A program made the position numbers and the translations under genes. This document shows, one piece after another, positions 20,333 to 32,253 of a stretch of 64,000 nucleotides of DNA. Every line of letters begins with the position of its first letter. Position 1 is the first letter of the stretch. This DNA comes from Macropodus opercularis (lineage: Eukaryota; Chordata; Actinopteri; Anabantiformes; Osphronemidae). Location of the stretch: NCBI GenBank assembly GCA_030770545.1, contig JAUCMP010000028.1, positions 14,341,501 through 14,405,500 of the forward strand. Reading direction: 5' to 3'. The notes under the pieces are model-generated. The model did no database searches, was not told the origin of the DNA, and saw only the letters and a list, made by a program, of their open reading frames with translations.

Positions 20333-21175
20333 CCTTAGAAAGGGACAAAGCACCAGAACACTTAGTACGGCAACAACTTCCCAGGACATCCTTTGTTGGT
20401 GACAGAGGAAAGCAGACATAAGTCAGATATGGACGAAGTCACTGTAGGAGCCTGGTGCAACTGTTACTGCAAACATGTGTCAACAACACGGCCAGTTAAC
20501 GTTCATCGTCATTTTGAGTCACAACTAAAATATCAAGTCACAACTTTCACTTCAGAACCAACTGCTAAACTGCTAAAAATTACTGCTAAATTGCATTTTC
20601 TTCATGCTTAAGTATATGCAAAACATATAATAATACTATTAATAGTAATAATAATAACTCACATAAGTATCAACTCACGGTTTGTGTGGGAGACATGAAG
20701 CTCAGAACTAATCAAACAATAAATCACGTGTTTCTCCCAAATCAATTAGTGTAAAGTTCATTGGGCTCGTTTGATTAAAGCTTTGTAACATTTAGACCAA
20801 CTTTCCATTCAAACCTTTCTGGTTTTCAGGAATCTCTAGTTTAGTGCATGTTTTCCAGTCACCACCAGAACTGATCAGCAGCACCAGTCCAGTCAGGGAG
20901 CGACCATAGAAAAGGGCCTGAGCGCGTGCTGGCGTCTCCGCGTCTCCATGGTGACCACGAAACGCATTTTAGGAATTTTTAAAACCCCAAATAACTTTTA
21001 TAATCTACACCTTTGCCAAATGATTCACATAATTAATCCACACGTTCAAAGTCATGTTAGCGGTGAATAATAATAATAAAGCCATTAATCATGTCTTTTC
21101 TTTTTTCTGCGTTTAAAGAGCTTCAATGGCTGCTGCTAATGGAGGCTAACAGACCAGCAGCAGGTCTTCGCTCAC

Positions 21176-21372
21176 CTGCCAAGGGGACGTGGTTGTCGCC
21201 CACTCGCCGCTGCTCTGGGGCCTGGTTTCAGCAGATGCTCCGGTGGGTTTGAGTCCAGTAAATGAGTGGTCGCTTTCCAGGAGGTTGAGTTCAGTGTCCG
21301 AGCGCTTTTGTTAGCTGCTGTTAGCTTTAGCTTTAGCTTTGCCAAAGTTCAGTGTAGGTCAGCGTCCAGCAG
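21176..21372 (-). promoter_or_regulatory. Candidate first exon (5'-UTR) of the acidic protein gene
   Basis: On the minus strand the sequence ends TTGGCAG|GTGAGC (donor at 21175-21174) and lies just below a TATA box. The upper limit is set about 30 bases below the TATA box by convention. No ATG in good context continues into the coding exon, so it is read as non-coding leader. Confidence 0.45.
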
Positions 21373-21397
21373 CCTGGTGGGAACCAGGCGTCTGCAG

Positions 21398-21407
21398 CCT
21401 TATATAG
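21398..21407 (-). promoter_or_regulatory. TATA box
   Basis: CTATATAAGG on the minus strand, flanked by GC-rich sequence. It is placed to start transcription near 21370 toward the acidic protein gene. Confidence 0.5.
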
Positions 21408-21419
21408 CCTGGCCTGGGT

Positions 21420-24220
21420 CGTCGCTCCGTTTCCATGGCAGCCACTGACGCACGTGCGTCAGGTGTGAGCTAATGTCTGCTGCTAATTGTCGTTTGCGTC
21501 GCTGTGTTTTATAAACGCTCGTTACTGGCAAACGGTGAAACTGCAGCAAGTTGCTGTGGCGGTAACTCAGGCTGAAAACACACGAGTTGAAGTCATTGGT
21601 TCCGGTGAAAGTCAGTCCAGGCGTAGCTGCTTCCTTCTGACCGCTGCTCGTGCTGGGCCTTCATCAGCCACCAATGATTCAGGCTCCAGCGTCAGCTGCA
21701 CCCAGCAGTGCTGCTGTTACAGCGCCCCCTGCTGGATGGACTCACAGAGCCCCTCAGTCAGTGGAATGACTGGACATGTGACGACTGGACAGTTATCGTC
21801 ATTAGAATAATCGTAGTTTTATATAATAATCACATATAATAATAATAATATTGGTATTATTTTGGTTTGTGTTGTACGTTCCCGTAGTTACTCTTCATGT
21901 CACACTGTTTATTATATAATGATGACATGATTTTGATTCCTTGAAGCGCTTTAAACCACTTTAAACCACTTTAAACCACTTTAAACCATTTCCTTTGCAG
22001 TAGTAGTAGATTTGCTGCAAAGGAAGACGTCCAGTTATTGTGATTCAACTCTCAGACAACCTCACCTAGAAGAAGCGTCACCGACATTTAGGCTTTTATT
22101 TCCAGGTAGTTACATCTGAGGACTTATATTCATCTGACAGATGAACATGTTGTAGAATCTAGACTTGACAGAAAAGCCTTCATTCATTCAAGCCTCTGGT
22201 GACCCTTTGACCTCACCAGGCCTTTGCTTTCTTCTTTCCTGGTGTTTGCACATCAGCCTTTTCTTATTGTTTGCTTTAGGGGCTTCTCCCTTCAGTCTGG
22301 CCTGTTGTGGCTACATCACGCGCACGCTGATAATTTAACAGGTTTTCAGAAATGTGTCATTATTTGGCTCATTTGGTTTTGGGTTGTTGTTTTGTATCTA
22401 ACAAAACTTGTGACGATAAGTTGGTCTCCTCAGCAGCTCCATGCTTGGAAACGTGTGCCTGATGTGTGGGACCCATTTTCTTCAAGTCTCTACCCCCTCT
22501 GTGATGTAATGACTCAGGGAGCGAACAGAGCTGCTTTTAGAAACACTTTGTTACTTAGCCTAGTTGAGCTCATGTTCTTATCAACACAGATCAAATCCCT
22601 AAAATGATGCGACTCGTTTGCCTGCCTCTGCATATTTCTCATCTCACCACTGAGAATAAATTCATGTTTAATTATTTGAACCTTACTCTGACTGAATTCG
22701 TTTTAGTTGGAACATCTCTGACAACAACAGAGCGAGTCACAGAAATTTAATAAACATCAAGACAGAACAAAGTAACAATAAAATAATGAAATGTGCTCTA
22801 TTAAATATCATTTCTCTGTTAATAAATGACCTGCTCAGTGACCATCACTGTATGTAATTCATATCTCTATGCAAACACTTTTTTGCAGTAGCTGCATTTA
22901 GCCTGTGACATCACCAGACTTAAGCTTTGTTTGCTTGTGATGCTTTTCCAGGTTTGCAACCTCTTGCAGTTGCTCGTTCTTTGAAAGGTCGCTGCCTTTA
23001 GATATTCATCATGGAAAGAATCAGCAAAACCTGTCAATCACATGTTCCAGAACATTTATTCACATGAAACACGGGTGGGTTCAGACAGAACGTGCTCTCT
23101 TCTAAGTTCTGCATCAGACTCATTATTCCACATAGACGTAGTGTCAGAGCTCGTCCAGCAGAGGGAGCTCTATGCTGCGGCTTCTGTTGAAGTGCGGTCG
23201 CTTCCTGTTGCACTACTTCCACACATGACATGAGGAAGCTGTGTTCGCTCATCTTTCAGGTGAAACTAGTCTCTTTCCAGGTGTGAGCTCGTCATGTCCA
23301 TCAGTATTTACGTCCATGTTTTATTCAACGTGCTGTGGACTCCCAGTAATGTATTTTAAACGGCTTCTGTTGGTTCGTAGCATGGTGCTAACGGCATTAG
23401 CCTGCTATGCTAACCTGTACAGTAGCAGCAGCATTAGCCGCCATAGCCGCTTATGCTGTTAGCTCAGTAATGTGACGTAGATGTGACGTGGTCTACATTA
23501 AGGGCGGAAGGGTCAACATTCCAGCGACGACGATGTAAAGACATGAACATTTTCAAACTCATTTTCATCTAAAGGATCTAAATGATAAATTTTAACAGCA
23601 GATAATTGACCAGCACAACTTCACTACATGTAGGAGAGGATCCAGCTCTTTGTCTTTGTGTTTCACTGTGACCTGCTGTGACATTTAGCAACGATTAGAA
23701 ATATCTATGTTGTTGTTTTTTCATATCAACATCAGATCTTTCAACTCAAACCAACTTCCTATACTTAAATTATGTTTGTTATGCAGCCATTTTCCTGAAT
23801 CTGTCTATAAAACGTGAGCTTTTCTCCTGGAAACCTAACCACACTGTTGTTCCTGGAAATGGACCTTTTTTCAAGCAGAGCAAGTTCTGATCCAGGCAGC
23901 AGCAGGACTCTGAAGCCAACACAGCACACAGAGAAAATAACACGTCTCACTGGGTTGAAGTTCAAGTTCACCTTCACAGACTGGTTGGAGCTTTGAACTC
24001 ATGGTGCAGGTGATGGAAACAGCTGAGGAAACAGCAGAGCACAGGACAGAGGAACAAACACGAGCTACGTCTTTTCCAGGTAGGAGGCAGAACGTAATAT
24101 TTGACATGACCACAAGAGAAAAACACAAAGAGGCTGTTTTACATGGGAGATAAAAGCTGGGGAGCTGTTGCACATCCCAGCAAAATGTGTCCTGTCAGGA
24201 TTGTCTGTTTTTTTCTGATC
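21420..24220. other. Intergenic, no gene seen
   Basis: AT-rich with scattered GCTAGC/GCTAAC-rich patches (about 23390-23465). Open frames here lack domains and splice support. Confidence 0.4.
21949..21988. repeat. Tandem repeat, four copies of CTTTAAACCA
   Basis: Four exact 10-bp copies in a row. Confidence 0.9.
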
Positions 24221-24225
24221 TGCAG

Positions 24226-25409
24226 ATGATGAGCATAGAGCAGCCACTGAAAAATACTGAGAAGTACAAGGGTGAGCTCTGCTTCCTGCTGGCGTCCTAC
24301 ACCAGGAAGAGAAGCTCAGAGACAAGGCAGAGCTGCTGGTGGTTCAGCTGTTTGACCTCCAGCACAGAGGTACAGATCAGCCTGAAGAACCTGGCTGAGG
24401 ACCTGGCCATGGTTCAGGACTACAGGCCAGCTCATGTGAGGGACAGAGCTCTGTGAGCCTCCTCTGTGTCTTTAACGGGTGATTGCTGTACTTGTGATGG
24501 ACTCTTTGTTGTTGCAGGTCAAGAGACTGGAGATGAGATTTGTTTCTCCTTTGAAGGCCTATGGAGACATAGTCAAGAATAAAATGGTGAGTTAGATAGT
24601 GATGATTTAATGTTTTAATCTAATCTAATGATGCTACTAACTCAGTTTTATCTCAGGATGCTCTTTTGTGAAGGTCTAGATTTTTTTTATTACTATACTT
24701 ATTATGATTATATTTGATTATTTTTACTACAGTCATTAGAAAGTTCAATTTTCTGTGCTGTAAAAGATTATGTTTTTGAATGAAGAGCATATTAATTGTG
24801 TCAAGCCTTCTATTTTGTGAGATATGTCTCCAGCTTAGCAGTTTTTGCTGCCTATTACATGTTCAACTTGCACCAAGAAGAAGCTGCAGGACACTGGAGT
24901 TTATTCAAAGGTGAGTCCATTGCTAGTCATACATGTTAGCATATGTTTCCTCTCTCCCTTTGGTGCTATATGGACTTTAATTAGTAGCACTACATGCTAC
25001 TACTTGTGGTTTCAACCCAGGATAATGCATGTACATGTGAATCTGAGGCTCCACTGCCTAATGTGGGCGAAACGTACAAACATTTTATTTGTGTTGAACA
25101 ATGTGTCAACAGGTCCAAGCTGAAGATGACATCCACCAGACGACCCAATGGAAAGAACCACTGCTGCACAATCACTTGTAGTAAGAATCACAGGTCAGCT
25201 TATTCATCGTCTGTGCTCCACTTCATGTACTACTGAAGCGAAAGGTTTCATTTTGGTTGTGACAGGCGCAGCTGTGGAGGCTGGAGACCTTCATCCAGGG
25301 TTTCCTTGACGACAGAGATGAGATGATGAGCGTAGGACCACCTGGAGAGAAGTTGTCATCTGTGGAGGCTCAGTGCAGTAAATCATCACCTCAGCAGTCA
25401 TTTACCTGA
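24226..25409 (+). pseudogene. CIBAR2 (FAM92B)-like BAR-domain gene, probably degenerate
   Basis: Exon 24226-24435 (acceptor TCTGCAG, donor GTGAGG) encodes MSIEQPLKNTEKYKGELC, FLLASYTRK and LKNLAEDLAMVQDYRPAH. Exon 24518-24586 encodes VKRLEMRFVSPLKAYGDIVK. Both track the N-terminal half of CIBAR1/2 (FAM92) closely, including the exon boundary after QDYR. Between the two halves of the first exon the family motif LRDKAELLVVQLFDL appears in a shifted frame for about 17 codons, flanked by compensating indels. Weaker exons are suggested at about 24838-24911, from 25112 (VQAEDD...TTQW) and 25266-25409 (AQLWRLETFIQGF), with stops near 25176. AATAAA lies at 25568-25573. CIBAR proteins bind membranes and CBY1 at the ciliary base. 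The shift and weak exons suggest loss of function, though a diverged paralogue is possible. Confidence 0.6.
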
Positions 25410-25599
25410 GTAGTAGCAGTGACATAACGTAGACACGTATGTTAACAACACATCTGTTCATGATGTTTCTTCCAGCAGCCTGCACCTCTTCCTCCCTCCA
25501 GCCTCCAGTCCAGACGAAGAGGAGCCTCCTAATCCAAACCACATAGAGTTGAAACACACATGGCTTCAATAAATACATTTAAACTTAAACATATCATTT

Positions 25600-26385
25600 G
25601 CTTCGTTTTCATTTGTTATTACACATCAATGTCATAGAAGTAATAATTTACAATAGAAAATTATAAATTAACACAATTAGATCAGTAGATCGATTATACA
25701 GTATCATAATATTGATCAGGATGCTCATTTATTCATAAAGTATTGTACAACTTCTTAGATACAATATGAGAACTAGTGCATCGCATCAGGGAATGTTCAA
25801 TGATAAACAAATGTTCGATATGTTTCTGCTACTGTGCAGGATTTGATGAATATAATATAGCTGTTAATCTCAGAAAACCAATTTGTGAGAATGTAGACGT
25901 CCAGGATCCATGTTATTGCTACACATGTTATTCATGATGCTATTTATAGACTATTTGAGTTTTTTGCATGTGTGTTAGGTAATAAAATCCATAATGAACT
26001 AAGGTTCATGTAGAGGGAAGATCCTAGAACTTTGGACATACTGTCAAACTGTCGCTGTTTTATCTGTCAATCTGACACTGAGTTTCCTTCTTCTCCATTC
26101 TGGCAGTGAAAGCAGGTGATGGACGTATTGTTACATCACATTTACAACACAGAACCACTTCATGGTGCTTTGCATGAACAGAAGACAAGATTTATTCACT
26201 ACTACTATTCAGTCTAGTGTCCACATGTAACCTGGTTATATTTGTACTTCTATATTTTTGTTATAATTACACAAAATGTGTTTGTTGCGTTGGTTCCAGT
26301 ATAAAACCTGATAGCATTTTTTTCTATTATTTCTTCTTTGTTGGTGTGTTATTTTCCTTAGCTATATATATGGGTTGCAGCCCCT
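25600..26385. other. Intergenic, AT-rich, no gene seen
   Basis: No coding content or recognisable repeat, apart from low-complexity AT stretches. Confidence 0.4.
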
Positions 26386-26392
26386 GACTCTC

Positions 26393-26693
26393 CCCTTTCT
26401 GTACGATCCTGCGGTGGGAGAGGTAGGTGCTGCTTTACTCGTCTCTTTATATTTTCATACTTTTATATTAATTTGTGTTACTTAATTTCTTTATTGTCAT
26501 TATATCTGTCATTACTGTTTTATGTGAATATGTTGATTTATTTTTGCTTCATTTTCTGCCACTCTGTAAGTTGCTGCCCTCCGATCCTGCTAGCTTACAA
26601 AGTTAGTCAGTCAAGCTAACTTCAGTTTTGCTGTTATAGGAACTGGAGCGGGCAGATGTTACAGGAGTGTGTTTTTGTTTGTCTATGCATCAG
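26393..26693 (+). other. Intron-containing copy of a two-exon sequence
   Basis: A 30-bp block (26393-26422) ending GGGAGAG is followed by a 217-bp segment (26423-26639) starting GTAGGT and ending TTATAG. A 54-bp block follows (26640-26693, GAACTGGAGC to GCATCAG), then a GTATGT donor. The same two blocks recur fused at 26772-26855. The product is unknown; the blocks have an open frame but no recognisable domain. Confidence 0.75.
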
Positions 26694-26771
26694 GTATGTG
26701 AACTTTATGTATTTTTATTTTATATGTGCTGCGAGTATTTTCTGTGTTCGCGCTCGCGGCTGTATGCACTG

Positions 26772-26855
26772 CCCTTTCTGTACGATCCTGCGGTGGGAGA
26801 GGAACTGGAGCGGGCAGATGTTACAGGAGTGTGTTTTTGTTTGTCTATGCATCAG
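26772..26855 (+). repeat. Spliced (intronless) copy of the 26393-26693 sequence
   Basis: It matches the two blocks upstream base for base, joined exactly at GGGAGAG|GAACTGG, and continues into AGAATAAAAGGAGATCATTC, which would be the next exon. Exact removal of a GT-AG segment points to RNA-mediated copying. It could be part of a retroelement leader that retains an intron. Confidence 0.75.
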
Positions 26856-26939
26856 AGAATAAAAGGAGATCATTCCAACAACCGACTATCCATATGAACA
26901 CAACGCAGAAGTACACCGGTCACACACAGCTACTGTAAA

Positions 26940-27470
26940 TGTTTCATCAGGTGTGTTTCAAAGTCCTCAAACGTTTCTCCTTGGGAGCTGGTTTATAATT
27001 TTCAGGCGTGGGCAGCTCCTGAATGAAGCATTTATGCTCATCGACTCCTTCTGGAACCAAAGAATCTCAACAAATGTGGCATTTTAGATCAGGAGGCCAC
27101 CACCTCTGACACACAGTCACGCAGCCTCACGAACTGGCCTGTCAGGGAGGTAGTCGACGGTCCAGGAGCCAGATGTTGGTCCACTCGCACCACCTCCAGC
27201 TTCCTCCTCAGCAGTGATGGCTGGATGGTGTTGAAAGCACGGGAGAAACCATGAAGAGCATGAGCCTCACAGCACTTCTAGAGGCCTCCAGACGAGACAG
27301 GACGCGATGCAGCAGGTAGACGACGCGTCAAACCTCATTTGTGTTGAAGAGCAGCTCAAGGATCCGACTCATCACTCACCACTTCAGCGTTTGTGGTGTT
27401 GATCTCCTGTGAACAGTAAAAGCTGTTCGTGTAACGTTCCACCATATTAAGCAGTGGTTACAGTTCAGAT
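26940..27470. other. Intergenic, no gene seen
   Basis: GC-moderate sequence with no recognisable coding or repeat content. Confidence 0.35.
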
Positions 27471-28436
27471 TTGCAGCAGTGTCAACCAAACATAGTGGCT
27501 GTTGTAGTGCAGGTCCAGTTTGCAGTAGCTCCTGGCCTGGTTGTTCCTGTCTGCCCAGGGCACCACGCCACAGCAGCCGACGACGCCGTCCGCCCAGGTT
27601 TCCACGGCACAACCGTCGTCGTCATCATTGCCTGCCAAGTGTACCAGACTATGTTCCTGTCCTCGTCATGTGCTCAGGTTCCTGTTACTGTCTTGTGGAG
27701 GGCCCACTCAGGTTCCTGCTCCTGCGACCCGATGGTGGATGGACCGTGCCATGTTTGTTCCCTCCTCCTGGTCCACCTCCTCCCGTCCGACCTTTTGTGG
27801 ATTCCCTGCGCAGCGTTGGGCCGTCTGGAATCCGGCCCTTGAGGGGGGGGGGGGGCTCTGTCACGATCGGCAGTTTCGCTGCCACTCTGACCTTTCATTG
27901 TGGAGAGCCCCGCTTGGACTTTTGTTTTGGAGAGCCCTGCCGGACGTGCTCTCACTACTTCCGCCAGCCTCCTGATTAGCCAGATTGTTTAGTGACTTGT
28001 TTAGTCGCACCTGTTACCTGATTCAAGCTCTGTTCCCGCTCCGTCGCTCATGTTCATTCATGTCTGCCAATGTTTGCTTGCGCTTGTGTTGTTCTTGTTT
28101 ACTCAAGTCTTCCCATGCACATGCTGCTCTCGCTCTCGGGACCTGGAACCTGGAATCTAGAACCTGGTACTTGCAAGGACTGTGTCATTTACGCCCACGG
28201 ACATCATTACTCACCCCGTGAACTCAGACATTCGCTTTATCCGCAGGGGTGAGTGTTGGAAGCCTGCCTTCGACCGTTCATTTATTAAGATAGCCGCCAG
28301 CTAACGGCTAACCGGTGCTTCAGCATTGTGGAGGGTGTTCTGGTTCTTTTTGCCTTAACTCTTTGTTTTGAATACCTGCTCTGGAGTCTTTATTTTGTTG
28401 TACGCCCTGCCACGTCTTTTGTTTAATAAGCTCCTA
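27471..28436 (+). mobile_element. Ty3/Gypsy-type 3' end: polypurine tract and LTR start
   Basis: A degraded internal region (from about 27471) leads to a polypurine tract with a run of 14 G ending in CTC (27842-27858). The LTR-like start TGTCACGATCGGCAG begins at 27859. This order (PPT directly before TGTCACG) is typical of fish Gypsy elements. The LTR's far end cannot be set because a BEL element adjoins at 28437. ORFs inside are not domain-bearing. Confidence 0.45.
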
Positions 28437-28749
28437 TGTTACGAATTTATCGTCCTGGCAACGAAGAATAACGAAGCGAGACACTGCTTCGGTTTAGACG
28501 TTTATAAAATAAAAGAAAGAAGGGAGTACAATAAAACGTGTGCTTTCTTAGCGCATCAAAGCTGCCACAAACTGGAACATCAACTTCTTCTAGGCCTTTC
28601 CTCGTGCAATGCATCTTGGGAAAAATGAAGTCTGTTTCCCTGAAATTCACCAACCGTTATGACACAGTATATTTTAATCACATATGTAACTGACACATTT
28701 TTTTTCTTATTGTTGTGTATTAACTGTCAGTATGATTTTAACCCGTTCA
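28437..28749 (-). repeat. BEL element 3' LTR
   Basis: Direct repeat of 30243-30559. Carries AATAAA-type signals near its middle. A similar tail, ATTTTAATATTT, continues past it. Confidence 0.75.
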
Positions 28750-28937
28750 TTTTAATATTTAAACAAATATTCTCTCCGCCATCAGCGAACCATCTTCCTG
28801 CTTGTGGGTCCTATGACCCATGCCTTTACGGTCTGTAGCAGCACAGTGTTCTCAATGTCAAGTTTACACTTTCCTGCTTGAAGAATTACTGACGAAATAA
28901 CAGTGTCAATGTTGGCAGCCGCAGCAGGTGGAGATGC

Positions 28938-30205
28938 CTAATTTTTCTCACAAATAGCTGCATGATGCCTTCCTCCACATGTGGCACATGACTTGGCCTT
29001 TGACCTGCAAAACCTGGCGATATGTTTGGTACCCAGACACACGAAGCACCTGCCGAGCTTCTTCAGTTTTTCCTTACGTTCCGACATTGAGTGGTCTGGA
29101 CATTTTTCAGATTCGTGTTCAGCGCTATCACAGAACAGGCAGTTTTGCATTTTCTGGTCATCAATGTGTAGCGCAGCTGCAGATGTCATGCTTGGTTTCT
29201 TAAATTTCACATCATTAGTTGAATATGATTTGCTGCACGTTTTGTTAGCAGACTGCCTTTCTCTCTGGTTGTATGAGTTCATCATTTGTAAAGTTCTCTC
29301 TCGGCTCTGAACCTCTTTCTGCAGGAACTTCAACACATTAGGCACATTCCACTCATCAGCATCCCCTCTATGTATTCAAGAGCCATGTCGTCTGGCATCA
29401 TCTGGAGTAATATTGGGCACAACATACCGCCATAAGTGTCTGATACCACTCCCAACGACTCAAGGCTTCTGATTTGGATTTCACAGTCATCATATAATTG
29501 CCTTAATGCACTGACATCGGATGATTTCTTTACAGGAGTGAGATTCAGAAGCTTTGACATGTGAGCATTTACAATGAGGTCTTTCCTTCCAAATCTGCTT
29601 TGTAAAATATCAACTGCAGCATCATAGTTGCTGTCTGTCAGTGTGAGTCCTGCTACAGCCCTTGCAGCTGCTCCAGTAAGGTTTTCAGGTAGGTAAACTT
29701 TTCCTTTTTGCAAAGTGCATTGTTTATATGAATAGCAGTCTCAAACTGGCTCCAAAACTTCTGCCATACACTTACGTCTCCGCTGAACTTATCAATTTGT
29801 AGTTTGGGCAGTCTCACTGTTGGTGTATTTGCACTACCATCCCTTGACTGAGCAGCAGGCCTTGGGTTACTCACAGTCTCACGTTCTCTGATCACTCTGA
29901 GCCCGCGATTTCATCTCGATGACGCGGTCTCTGTATTCCTCTGCGAGTTCAATCTCCGCCTCCATATCACCCAGCGAAGTGTGTTCCTCCACTATGCTGT
30001 CCAGCTCACGTAAACTGTCCTCCTTTACTGACAACACGGCTAACATGTCCCGCACACGATCGATATTCTTATCTTCCTTTAATAATTCAACGTCGATCTG
30101 GTTTAGCAGTCTCGTTGTGCAACTCCGTATCGTCCGCCGCTTTCTTTTGGACCTTTCAAGTTGTTCCACAACGGCCGGTCGCTCTTCATTATCTTCGTCA
30201 CCCAT
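28938..30205 (-). pseudogene. BEL gag, broken into four frames
   Basis: The N-terminal piece (29879-30205) starts at ATG 30205 with an acidic/basic helical region. A middle capsid-like part of the DUF1759 type (29330-29895) contains DKFSGDVSVWQKFWSQFE. The C-terminal piece (28938-29345) has cysteine/histidine clusters (CLFCDSAEHESEKC, CFVCLGTKHIARFC, CATCGGRHHAAIC). The pieces lie in shifted overlapping frames, so gag is not translatable as one protein. These are retrotransposon structural and nucleic-acid-binding domains. Confidence 0.7.
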
Positions 30206-30242
30206 ATCTTTCTGCTTCCCGGATTTTCGGCACCAAAATTAC

Positions 30243-30559
30243 TGTTACGAATTTATCGTCCTGGCAACGAAGAATAACGAAGCGAGACACTGCTTCGGTT
30301 TAGACGTTTATAAAATAAAAGAAAGAAGGGAGTACAATAAAACGTGTGCTTTCTTAGCGCATCAAAGCTGCCACAAACTGGAACGTCAACTTCTTCAAGG
30401 CCTTTCCTCGTGCAATGCATCTTGGGAAAAATGAAGTCCGTTTCCCTGAAATTCACCAACCGTTATGACACAGTTTATTTTAATCACATATGTAACTGAC
30501 ACATGAACTTTTCTTCTTATTGTTGTGTATTAACTGTCAGTATAATTTTAACCCGTTCA
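30243..30559 (-). repeat. BEL element 5' LTR
   Basis: Direct repeat of 28437-28749, lying upstream of gag on the minus strand. Confidence 0.75.
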
Positions 30560-30560
30560 T

Positions 30561-32250
30561 TTTAATATTTTAACTATTCTTATAAACAGTCTTCTAACAA
30601 GAAGTCTCAACATCCTAAATCTGAAGTGTTCAAATCTGCCTGGTCCTACCCGTCGCTGGCACATTCCCTCTGAGCTCATGCCAGCGATCCTGACACCCAA
30701 CACTCCATGAGACCAGAAGGTCTTAGATTTACTGAGAAGGGAACAAAAGCACAGCAAAAAAAACTTCTTTATTATCTGTTATTGCCATTGATAAGTATTT
30801 TAACATGCACGTGTCCTGTTAGAGACACTGCAGCTGGTAAACACTCTACTGTGTAGAAGCAGCAGAGCAGCTGCACAGTGACCACATCCACTGATCTGCA
30901 GCTGTTCTCAGATCAGTTCAGACTGAGAGTCATCTCCTCTTCTTCTGGTTCTCCTCAGTGTTGTATAGATCTCTTCTCTCCACTCGACCTTTCAGTAACA
31001 TGGACCAGTCAGAACCTCCAAACAGCTGCTGCTTCAACATCTGGATCATCATCACCAACAGCTGTAGAGAAAATGAGAGAGCTGAGAGAAGATGAATGAG
31101 CGTCTACAGAGACTCCCTCCATCAGCTGTCAGTCAGTGATGCAGCACATCCAGCAGCCTCTTTGAATCCACCACAGCATCCAACAATAGACTGGACCCAA
31201 CATCTGCAGCTCAACTGATGTTTTAGGCTTAAGGTGGAAAATCGCTACTTTCAGTACAAATGACTGAAGCAACAGTCAGAACCAGGCTGGGACCAATCAA
31301 TCATCCATAAGGATTAAAGGAATCGAGAAGATGCAGAGTAAGTGCAGCGCTGCCACAAATAGCCCAACCAACGCCGTCCTACAGAGGACAGGTCAGATAC
31401 CTGAGGATGGACGCGTGGAGGAAGGAGTCAGACCACATTAACACTGGAATGACCGTTTGGGTGTGAATGAAGGAAAGCTGCTCGGATTAACCCACGTCTG
31501 TGTGCGGTTAAAGCTACGAGTCCTGAAGGACGTCTGCCCTTTGAGGCTTTAAGAAGAATCACTTTTGGTGGTTTGAGGCAAAGTTAGGACGTCTGTCTGT
31601 TGAATGTAGTTGCTTTGATTTCTGACGAACACTGGACAAATTTAAAGGTTCATCGAAAACTGAAAGATGAGATGAGTCAAACAAATAGGATAATTAATTA
31701 AATTAAGGAAATAATATCCCCCCAAAAAAACAACGTATGAAGCTTCAAATGAACAATTTTTGTGAAATTTGAGTTTACTGGGTGAAGAGTGAAGCTGAGT
31801 TGGGATCAAATCTTATGGAGCTTCTAGTTGAAGGCTGCGCTGAGAGCGTGTCAGGTGAAGAGCTGCATCGTAGTGATGGAAAGGTGACTCAGAGCTCCTG
31901 AGGTTCCTCTGGTGGCCAAGAGGTGAGACAGAGCAACAACCCGGTGAGTATCGGGTGAAGGTCCATCTATTGGGGCGATTTCATCTCCACACTGAGCCAA
32001 CTCTGAGAAACTGCAGAGGACTATGGGCATCACTACCATGTGGCAACAGGGATAAAGTACAACCTTGTTTTATGTTGTGACTTGTTCCAGTGGCCACAGA
32101 AAAGAAAGCTGTGTCACTTCACCATGGCCTTGTCTCTCTACGCTCAAAAGGAGGATTTTCTCACCACATGGACGAGTGACAGGACAGCAGAGCTGGACAC
32201 TGCCCCTGAGGATCAGAGAGCAAATAACAGGAGCATAAGGAGGATTCATC
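30561..32250. other. Intergenic, no gene seen
   Basis: No domain-bearing ORF or clear repeat was recognised. Some stretches (30880-31200) resemble intron-poor noncoding DNA with CAGCAG-rich patches. Confidence 0.35.
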
Positions 32251-32253
32251 ACT

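Larger units (their letters stand above)
28437..30560 (-). mobile_element. Pol-less BEL/Pao retrotransposon with two LTRs
   Basis: Direct repeats 28437-28749 and 30243-30559 (TGTTACGAATTTATCG to AACCCGTTCA on plus) differ by about five substitutions and one short indel by eye, so the insertion is young. Similarity runs about 11 bases further, so the outer ends are uncertain. On the minus strand a primer-binding-site-like TGGTGCCGAAAATCCGGGA (30217-30235) follows the 5' LTR by 7 bases, then gag pieces. No protease, RT or integrase is present between the LTRs. It is therefore non-autonomous and probably mobilised by relatives. Confidence 0.85.

Noticed and set aside
24001..24079. ATG exon ending at GTAGGAGG as first exon of the CIBAR2-like gene
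   Set aside because: Its phase (1) does not join the 24226 exon in the frame that encodes the BAR-domain residues.
27471..27980. Three overlapping plus-strand ORFs up to 166 codons near the G-run
   Set aside because: Low-complexity Ser/Pro/Cys products in all frames, upstream of a polypurine tract and LTR-like start. More likely a degraded retroelement region.
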